Source: Cherax quadricarinatus (taxonomy: Eukaryota; Arthropoda; Malacostraca; Decapoda; Parastacidae). Taken from it: 64,000 nucleotides of DNA. How positions within the stretch are numbered: the stretch's first letter is position 1; each line of letters begins with the position of its first letter. The translations under genes and the position numbers were made by a program. The DNA is taken from assembly GCF_038502225.1 (NCBI RefSeq), contig NC_091292.1, positions 46,208,793-46,272,792 on the forward strand, given 5' to 3'. A model generated the notes under the pieces. The model was not told the DNA's origin. It searched no databases and saw only the letters and a program-made list of their open reading frames with translations. This document shows positions 55,405 through 64,000 of this stretch, piece by piece.

Positions 55405-58103
55405 TTGTGAGGTGTAGTCTTGTTGTAGTGACCTGATTGTGAGGTGTAGTCTTGTTGTAGTTACCTGATTGTGAGGTGTAGTCTTGTTGTAGTGGCCTGA
55501 TTGTGAGGTGTAGTCTTATTGTAGTGACATGAATGTGGGGTGTAGTCTTGTTGTAGACACCTGATTGTGTGGTGTAGTCTTGTTGTAGTGACCTGATTGT
55601 GATGTGAAGTCTTACTGTAGAGACCTGATTGTGAGGTGTAGTCTTGTTGTAGTGACATGATTGTGACGTGAAGTCTTGTTGTAGAGACCTGATTGTGAGG
55701 TGTAGTCTCTTTGTAGTGACCTGATTGTGAGGTGTAGTCTTGTTGTAGTGACCTGATTGTGAGGTGAAGTCTTGTTGTAGTGACATGAATGTGAGGTGCA
55801 GTCTTGTTGTAGTGACCTGATTGTGAGGTATAGTCATGTTGTAGAGACCTGATTGTGAGGTATAGTCTTGTTGTAGTGACATGATTGTGAGGTGTAGTCT
55901 TGTTGTAGAGACCTGATTGTGAGGTGCAGTCATGTTGTAGAGAATTGATTGTGAGGTGTAGTCTTGTAGTGACCTGATTGTGAGGTGTAGTCTTGTTGTA
56001 GTGACCTGATTGTGAGGTGTAGTCTTGTTGTAGTGACCTGATTGTGAGGTGTAGTCTTGTGACCTGATTGTGAGGTGTAGTCTTGTTGTAGTGACCTGAT
56101 TGTTGGTGTTGTCTTGTTGTAGTGACCTGATTGTGAAGTGTAGTCTTGTTAGTGACCTGATTGTAAGGTGTAGTCTTGTAGTGACTTGATTGTGAGGTGT
56201 AGTCTTGTTGTAGCGACCTGATTGTGAGGTGTAGTCTTGTTGTAGTGATCTGATTGTTAGGTGTAGTCTTGTTGTAGTGACCTGATTGTCAGGTGTAGTC
56301 CTTTCGTAGTGACCTGATTGTGAGGTGTAGTCTTGTTGTAATGACCTGATTGAGAGTTGTAGTCTTGTTAGTGACCTGATTGTGAGGTGTAGTCTTGTTG
56401 TAGTGACCTGATTGTGAGGTGTAGTCTTGTTGTAGTGACCTGATTGTGAGGTGTAGTCTTGTTGTAGTGATCTGATTGTGAGATGTAGTCATGTTGTAGT
56501 GACCTCATTATGAGGTGTAGTCTTGTTGTAGAGACCTGATTGTGAGGTGTAGCCTTGTTGTAGTGACCTGATTGTCAGGTGTAGTCTTGTTGAAGTGACC
56601 TGATTGTGAGGTGTAGTCTTGTTAGTGACCTGATTGTCAGGTGTAGTCTTGTTGTAGTGACCTGATTGTGAGGTGAAGTATTTTTGTAGTGACCTGATTG
56701 TGAGGTGTAGTCTTGTTGTAGTGACCTGATTGTGAGGTGTAGTCTTGTTGTAGTGGCCTGATTGTGAGGTGTAGTCTTGTTGTAGTGACGTGATTGTGAG
56801 GTGTAGTCTTGTTGTAGTGGCCTGATTGTGAGGTGTAGTCTTGTTGTAGTGACCTGATTGTGAGGTGTAGTCTTGTTGTAGTGGCCTGATTGTGAGGTGT
56901 AGTCTTGTTGTAGTGACCTGATTGTGAGGTGTAGTCTTGTTGTAGTGACCTGATTGTGAGGTGTAGTCTTGTTGTAGTGATCTGATTGTGAGGTGTAGTC
57001 ATGTTGTAGTGACCTCATTATGAGGTGTAGTCTTGTTGTAGAGACCTGATTGTGAGGTGTAGCCTTGTTGTAGTGACCTGATTGTCAGGTGTAGTCTTGT
57101 TGAAGTGACCTGATTGTGAGGTGTAGTCTTGTTAGTGACCTGATTGTCAGGTGTAGTCTTGTTGTAGTGACCTGATTGTGAGGTGAAGTATTTTTGTAGT
57201 GACCTGATTGTGAGGTGTAGTCTTGTTGTAGTGACCTGATTGTGAGGTGTAGTCTTGTTGTAGTGGCCTGATTGTGAGGTGTAGTCTTGTTGTAGTGACG
57301 TGATTGTGAGGTGTAGTCTTGTTGTAGTGGCCTGATTGTGAGGTGTAGTCTTGTTGTAGTGACCTGATTGTGATGTGTAGTCTTTTTGTAGTGGCCTGAT
57401 TGTGAGGTGTAGTCTTGTTGTAGTGGCCTGATTGTGAGGTGTAGTCTTGTTGTAGTGGCCTGATTGTGAGGTGTAGTCTTGTTGTAGTGGCCTGATTGTG
57501 AGGTGTAGTCTTGTTGTAGTGGCCTGATTGTGAGGTGTAGTCTTGTTGTAGTGGCCTGATTGTGAGGTGTAGTCTTGTTGTAGTGGCCTGATTGTGAGGT
57601 GTAGTCTTGTTGTAGTGACGTGATTGTGAGGTATAGTCTTGTTGTAGTGGCCTGATTGTGAGGAGTAGTCTTGTTGTAGTGGCCTGATTGTGAGGTGTAG
57701 TCTTGTTGTAGTGACGTGATTGTGAGGTGTAGTCTTGTTGTAGTGGCCTGATTGTGAGGTGTAGTCTTGTTGTAGTGACCTGATTGTGAGGTGTAGTCTT
57801 GTTGTAGTGGCCTGATTGTGAGGTGTAGTCTTGTTGTAGTGGCCTGATTGTGAGGTGTAGTCTTGTTGTAGTGGCCTGATTGTGAGGTGTAGTCTTGTTG
57901 TAGTGGCCTGATTGTGAGGTGTAGTCTTGTTGTAGTGGCCTGATTGTGAGGTGTAGTCTTGTTGTAGTGGCCTGATTGTGAGGTGTAGTCTTGTTGTAGT
58001 GACCTGATTGTGAGGTGAAGTCTTGTTGTAGTGACATGAATGTGAGGTGCAGTCTTGTTGTAGTGACCTGATTGTGAGGTATAGTCATGTTGTAGAGACC
58101 TGA
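55405..58103. repeat. Higher-order duplication III, copy 1 (period about 2,700 bp)
   Basis: Offset 2,699 up to about 55965, then 2,702 after a 3-base difference (cttgtagtg versus cttgttgtagtg). It includes an internal direct repeat of 510 bases starting near 56491 and 57001. Confidence 0.8.
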
Positions 58104-60800
58104 TTGTGAGGTGTAGTCTTGTTGTAGTGACCTGATTGTGAGGTGTAGTCTTGTTGTAGTTACCTGATTGTGAGGTGTAGTCTTGTTGTAGTGGCCTGAT
58201 TGTGAGGTGTAGTCTTATTGTAGTGACATGAATGTGGGGTGTAGTCTTGTTGTAGACACCTGATTGTGTGGTGTAGTCTTGTTGTAGTGACCTGATTGTG
58301 ATGTGAAGTCTTACTGTAGAGACCTGATTGTGAGGTGTAGTCTTGTTGTAGTGACATGATTGTGAGGTGAAGTCTTGTTGTAGAGACCTGATTGTGAGGT
58401 GTAGTCTCTTTGTAGTGACCTGATTGTGAGGTGTAGTCTTGTTGTAGTGACCTGATTGTGAGGTGAAGTCTTGTTGTAGTGACATGAATGTGAGGTGCAG
58501 TCTTGTTGTAGTGACCTGATTGTGAGTTATAGTCATGTTGTAGAGACCTGATTGTGAGGTATAGTCTTTTTGTAGTGACATGATTGTGAGGTGTAGTCTT
58601 GTTGTAGAGACCTGATTGTGAGGTGCAGTCATGTTGTAGAGAATTGATTGTGAGGTGTAGTCTTGTTGTAGTGACCTGATTGTGAGGTGTAGTCTTGTTG
58701 TAGTGACCTGATTGTGAGGTGTAGTCTTGTTGTAGTGACCTGATTGTGAGGTGTAGTCTTGTGACCTGATTGTGAGGTGTAGTCTTGTTGTAGTGACCTG
58801 ATTGTTGGTGTTGTCTTGTTGTAGTGACCTGATTGTGAAGTGTAGTCTTGTTAGTGACCTGATTGTAAGGTGTAGTCTTGTAGTGACTTGATTGTGAGGT
58901 GTAGTCTTGTTGTAGCGACCTGATTGTGAGGTGTAGTCTTGTTGTAGTGATCTGATTGTTAGGTGTAGTCTTGTTGTAGTGACCTGACTGTCAGGTGTAG
59001 TCCTTTCGTAGTGACCTGATTGTGAGGTGTAGTCTTGTTGTAATGACCTGATTGAGAGTTGTAGTCTTGTTAGTGACCTGATTGTGAGGTGTAGTCTTGT
59101 TGTAGTGACCTGATTGTGAGGTGTAGTCTTGTTGTAGTGACCTGATTGTGAGGTGTAGTCTTGTTGTAGTGATCTGATTGTGAGATGTAGTCATGTTGTA
59201 GTGACCTCATTATGAGGTGTAGTCTTGTTGTAGAGACCTGATTGTGAGGTGTAGCCTTGTTGTAGTGACCTGATTGTCAGGTGTAGTCTTGTTGAAGTGA
59301 CCTGATTGTGAGGTGTAGTCTTGTTAGTGACCTGATTGTCAGGTGTAGTCTTGTTGTAGTGACCTGATTGTGAGGTGAAGTATTTTTGTAGTGACCTGAT
59401 TGTGAGGTGTAGTCTTGTTGTAGTGACCTGATTGTGAGGTGTAGTCTTGTTGTAGTGGCCTGATTGTGAGGTGTAGTCTTGTTGTAGTGACGTGATTGTG
59501 AGGTGTAGTCTTGTTGTAGTGGCCTGATTGTGAGGTGTAGTCTTGTTGTAGTGACCTGATTGTGAGGTGTAGTCTTGTTGTAGTGGCCTGATTGTGAGGT
59601 GTAGTCTTGTTGTAGTGACCTGATTGTGAGGTGTAGTCTTGTTGTAGTGACCTGATTGTGAGGTGTAGTCTTGTTGTAGTGATCTGATTGTGAGGTGTAG
59701 TCATGTTGTAGTGACCTCATTATGAGGTGTAGTCTTGTTGTAGAGACCTGATTGTGAGGTGTAGCCTTGTTGTAGTGACCTGATTGTCAGGTGTAGTCTT
59801 GTTGAAGTGACCTGATTGTGAGGTGTAGTCTTGTTAGTGACCTGATTGTCAGGTGTAGTCTTGTTGTAGTGACCTGATTGTGAGGTGAAGTATTTTTGTA
59901 GTGACCTGATTGTGAGGTGTAGTCTTGTTGTAGTGACCTGATTGTGAGGTGTAGTCTTGTTGTAGTGGCCTGATTGTGAGGTGTAGTCTTGTTGTAGTGA
60001 CGTGATTGTGAGGTGTAGTCTTGTTGTAGTGGCCTGATTGTGAGGTGTAGTCTTGTTGTAGTGACCTGATTGTGAGGTGTAGTCTTGTTGTAGTGGCCTG
60101 ATTGTGAGGTGTAGTCTTGTTGTAGTGGCCTGATTGTGAGGTGTAGTCTTGTTGTAGTGGCCTGATTGTGAGGTGTAGTCTTGTTGTAGTGGCCTGATTG
60201 TGAGGTGTAGTCTTGTTGTAGTGGCCTGATTGTGAGGTGTAGTCTTGTTGTAGTGGCCTGATTGTGAGGTGTAGTCTTGTTGTAGTGGCCTGATTGTGAG
60301 GTGTAGTCTTGTTGTAGTGACGTGATTGTGAGGTGTAGTCTTGTTGTAGTGGCCTGATTGTGAGGTGTAGTCTTGTTGTAGTGACCTGATTGTGAGGTGT
60401 AGTCTTGTTGTAGTGGCCTGATTGTGAGGTGTAGTCTTGTTGTAGTGGCCTGATTGTGAGGTGTAGTCTTGTTGTAGTGACGTGATTGTGAGGTGTAGTC
60501 TTGTTGTGGTGACGTGATTGTGAGGTGTAGTCTTGTTGTGGTGACGTGATTGTGAGGTGTAGTCTTGTTGTGGTGACATGATTGTGAGGTGTAGTCTTGT
60601 TGTGGTGACGTGATTGTGAGGTGTAGTCTTGTTGTGGTGACGTGATTGTGAGGTGTAGTCTTGTTGTGGTGACGTGATTGTGAGGTGTAGTCTTGTTGTG
60701 GTGACGTGATTGTGAGGTGTAGTCTTGTTGTGGTGACGTGATTGTGAGGTGTAGGCTTGTTGTGGTGACGTGATTGTGAGGTGTAGTCTTGCTGTGGTGA
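58104..60800. repeat. Higher-order duplication III, copy 2
   Basis: Collinear with copy 1 to about 60062, then passes into homogeneous tggcc units, so the right boundary is approximate. Confidence 0.75.
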
Positions 60801-60880
60801 CGTGATTGTGAGGTGTAGTCTTGCTGTGGTGACGTGATTGTGAGGTTAGTCTTATTGTGGTGACGTGATTGTGAGGTGTA
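60477..60880. repeat. Homogenised block of the ggtgacg variant
   Basis: About 13 successive units carry ttgttgtggtgacgtgattg, a double change from the neighbouring tagtggcctg type, with almost no other differences. This suggests very recent local amplification of one variant. Confidence 0.85.
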
Positions 60881-63658
60881 GTCTTGTTGTAGTGGCCTGA
60901 TTGTGAGGTGTAGTCTTGCTTGTAGTGGCCTGATTGTGAGGTGTGTAGTCTTGTTGTAGTGGCCTGATTGTGAGGTGTAGTCTTGTTGTAGTGGCCTGAT
61001 TGTGAGGTGTAGTCTGTTGTAGTGGCCTGATTGTGAGGTGTAGTCTGTTGCAGTGGCCTGATTGTGAGGTGTAGTGCTTGTAGTGGCCTGATTGTGAAGT
61101 GTAGTCTTGTTGTAGTGGCCTGATTGTGAGGTGTAGTCTTGTTGTTAGGCCTTGATTGTGAGTAGTCCGTTGTAGCCTGATGAGTAGTCTTGTTGTAGTG
61201 GCCTGATTGTGAGGTGTAGTCTTGTTGTAGTGGCCTGATTGTGAGGTGTAGTCTTGTTGTAGTGGCCTGATTGTGAGGTGTAGTCTTGTTGTATGGACCT
61301 GATTGTGAGGTGTAGTCTGTTGTAGTGGCCTGATTGTGAGGTGTAGTCTGTTGTAGTGGCCTGATTGTGAGGTGTGTAGTCTTGTTGTAGTGGCCTGATT
61401 GTGAGGTGTAGTCTTGTTGTAGTGGCCTGATAGAGGTGTAGTCTTGTTGTAGTGGCCTGATTGTGAGGTGTAGTCTTGTTGTAGTGGCCTGATTGTGAGG
61501 TGCAGTCTTGTTGTAGGTCCTGATGAGAGGTGTAGTCTTGTTGTAGTGGCCTGATTGTGAGGTAGTCTGTTGCAGTGGCCTGATTGTGAGGTGCAGTCTG
61601 TTGTAGTGGCCTGATTGTGAGTGTAGTCTTGTTGTAGTGGCCTGATTGTGAGGTAGTCTTGTTGTAGTGGCCTGATTGTGAGGTGTAGTCTTGTTGTAGT
61701 GGCCTGATTGTGAGGTGTAGTCTTGTTGTAGTGGCCTGATTGTGAGGTAGTCTTGTTGTAGTGGCCTGATTGTGAGGTGTAGTCTTGTTGTAGTCCTGAT
61801 TGTGAGGTGTAGTCTTGTTGTAGTGGCCTGATTGTGAGGTGTAGTCTTGTTGTAGTGGCCTGATTGTGAGGTGTAGTCTTGTTGTAGTGGCCTGATGTGA
61901 GGTGTAGTCTTGTTGCAGTGGCCTGATTGTGAGGTGTAGTCTTGTTGTAGTGGCCTGATGAGGTGTAGTCTTGTTGTAGTGGCCTGATTGTGAGGTGTAG
62001 TCTTGTTGTAGTGGCCTGATTGTGAGGTGTAGTCTTGTTGTAGTGGCCTGATTGTGAGGTGTAGTCTTGTTGTAGTGGCCTGATTGTGAGGTGTAGTCTT
62101 GTTGTAGTGGCCTGATTGTGAGGTGTAGTCTTGTTGTAGTGGCCTGATTGTGAGGTGTAGTCTTGTTGCAGTGGCCTGATTGTGAGGTGTAGTCTTGTTG
62201 TAGTGGCCTGATTGTGAGGTGTAGTCTGTTGTAGTGGCCTGATTGTGAGGTGTCTCTTGTTGTAGTGGCCTGATTGTGAGGTGTAGTCTTGTTGTAGTGA
62301 CCTGATTGTGAGGTGTAGTCTTGTTGTAGTGCCTGATTGTGAGGTGTAGTCTTGTTGTAGTGGCCTGATTGTAGTGTAGTCTTGTTGTAGTGGCCTGATT
62401 GTGAGTGTAGTCTTGTTGTAGTGGCCTGATTGTGAGGTGTAGTCTTGTTGTAGTGGCCTGATTGTGAGGTGTAGTCTTGTTGTAGTGGCCTGAATGTGAG
62501 GTGTAGTCTTGTAGTGGCCTGATTGTGAGGTGTAGTCTGTTGTAGTGGGCCTGATTGTGAGGTGTAGTCTTGTTGTAGTGGCCTGATTGTGATGTGTAGT
62601 CTTGTTGTAGTGGCCTGATTGTGAGGTGTGTAGTGTTGTAGTGGCCTTATTGTGATGTGTAGTCTTGTTGTAGTGGCCTGATTGTGAGGTGTAGTCTTGT
62701 TGTAGTGGCCTGATTGTGAGGTGTAAATTCTTGTTGTAGTGGCCTGATTGTGAGGTGTAGTCTTGTTGTAGTGGCCTGATTGTGAGGTGTGTAGTCTTGT
62801 TGTAGTGTCCTGATTGTGTGGTTTTGTCTTTTTGTAGTGGCCTGATTGTGAGGTGTAGTCTTGTTGTAGTGGCCTGATTCAGAGGTGTAGTCTTGTTGTG
62901 TGGCCTGATTGTGAGGTGTAGTCTTGTTGTAGTGGCCTGATTGTGAGGTGTAGTCTTGTTGTAGTGGCTGATTGTGAGGTGTAGTCTTGTTGTAGTGGCC
63001 TGATTGTGAGGTGTAGTCTTGTTGTAGTGGCCTGATTGTGAGGTGTAGTCTGTTGTAGTGGCCTGATTGTGAGGTGTAGTCTTGTTGTAGTGGCCTGACT
63101 CAGAGGTGTAGTCTTGTTGTAGTGGCCTTGATTGTGAGGTGTAGTCTTGTTGTATGGCCTGATTGTGAGGTGTATCTTGTTGTAGTGGCCTGATGTGAGG
63201 TGTAGTCTTGTTGTAGTGGCCTGATTGTGTAGGTGTAGTCTTGTTGTAGTGGCCTGATTGTGAGGTGTAGTCTTGTTGTAGTGGCCTGATTGTGAGGTGT
63301 AGTCTTGTTGTAGTGGCCTGATTGTGAGGTGTAGTCTTGTTGTAGTGACCTGATTGTGAGGTGTAGTCTTGTTGTAGTGGCCTGATTGTGAGGTGTAGTC
63401 TTGTTGTAGTGGCCTGATTGTGAAGTGTAGTCTTGTTGTAGTGGCCTGATTGTGAGGTGTAGTCTTGTTGTAGTGGCCTGATTGTGAGGTGTAGTCTTGT
63501 TGTACTGGCCTGATTGTGAGGTGTAGTCTTGTTGTAGTGGCCTGAATGTGAGGTGTAGTCTTGTTGTAGTGGCCTGATTGTGAGGTGTAGTCTTGTTGTA
63601 GTGGCCTGATTGTGAGGTGTAGTCTTGTTGTAGTGACCTGATTGTGAGGTGTAGTCGT
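60881..63658. repeat. Indel-rich distal part of the array
   Basis: Many units have lost or gained 1-6 bases (tagtctgttgt, cctgatgagg, gtgtgtagtc, taggtcctgatgag), while substitutions stay rare. Upstream units are almost free of such indels. Confidence 0.85.
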
Positions 63659-63732
63659 GACCCTTTATATGCCTTCCTGTTGATGTTTTTTCTATAGTTC
63701 CTTGATAATGTTAGAAGTCACAAAAACGATTA
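63659..63732. other. Unique flank after the array
   Basis: Short non-repetitive sequence with a T-rich stretch (gttttttctatag). No feature recognised. Confidence 0.5.

Positions 63733-64000
<268 letters not shown>

Larger units (their letters stand above)
25331..63658. repeat. 38-kb minisatellite, 32-bp unit, about 1,200 copies
   Basis: Unit core gtagtgacctgattgtgagg followed by tgtagtcttgtt. I count 11 G, 13 T, 5 A and 3 C per unit, so the + strand is 75% G+T. Shortened 29-30-base units (gttagtgacatg, gtgtttatagtgacc) and point variants (agagacc, ctcattatgagg, tatagtaatg, gatatgtag) recur as landmarks in conserved order. That shows higher-order repeats of roughly 1.4-2 kb. From about 55 kb the unit changes from tgacc to tggcc. 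The only non-satellite interruption is at 51451-51760. No unit carries a stop on the minus strand, so long open frames occur there in all three frames. I find no start context, splice pattern or codon bias that would make them genes. Confidence 0.97.

Noticed and set aside
25308..60579. Dozens of long minus-strand open frames in the array (77-515 codons)
   Set aside because: They follow from a 32-bp unit without stops on that strand. The same peptide appears in all three frames, and starts are chance ATGs in variant units.
25331..63658. CRISPR-like regularity of the array
   Set aside because: Units are contiguous with no variable spacers, and the surroundings are eukaryotic transposons.

Overview
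This window looks like non-coding, repeat-choked DNA from a large arthropod genome, most likely a decapod crustacean. That placement rests on recognisable LINE and Penelope-like families, (CA)n-tailed LINE 3' ends, dense microsatellites, and one pair of exons resembling an arthropod gustatory receptor. The species call is inference. No bacterial-type operon, rRNA, functional tRNA or CRISPR array is present.

Layout. 1-1.8 kb: decayed LINE ORF2 with RT and a C-terminal nuclease-like region. 2.98-6.64 kb: two putative exons of a gustatory-receptor-like gene on the + strand. Its 3.4-kb intron is filled with tRNA-SINE copies, three LINE fragments and microsatellites. 8.3-12.5 kb: two decayed Penelope-like (PLE) copies in opposite orientation around a minus-strand LINE with RNase H. 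12.5-15 kb: three minisatellites. 15.0-17.6 kb: a LINE split by a PLE insertion with inverted arms and a 12-bp target duplication. 18.5-24.4 kb: a minus-strand LINE containing a second LINE and an LTR retrotransposon (TSD cctac), followed by a train of (CA)n-tailed LINE 3' ends. 24.6-25.3 kb: another PLE 3' end. 25.3-63.66 kb: a single minisatellite array of about 38 kb, 32-bp unit, about 1,200 copies, with large nested duplications. 63.73 kb to the edge: (GA)n.

The least ordinary signal is a set of hairpin elements at 8.72-8.89, 15.06-15.25, 15.43-17.06 and 51.45-51.76 kb. They share a stem ending in gcgaaacgt (gtgaaacgt in one arm) and a terminal stem of the form ttgtcggt...acca. The three whose ends I can define carry exactly 12-bp target-site duplications. 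One encodes a PLE GIY-YIG domain, so the small ones may be non-autonomous PLE derivatives. One lies inside the satellite in one copy of a 3-kb duplication; the other copy is the empty site.

Apart from the receptor-like exons, the window holds decayed or nested mobile elements and tandem repeats. The many long minus-strand reading frames in the satellite arise because the 32-bp unit contains no stop in any minus-strand frame; they are not evidence of genes.
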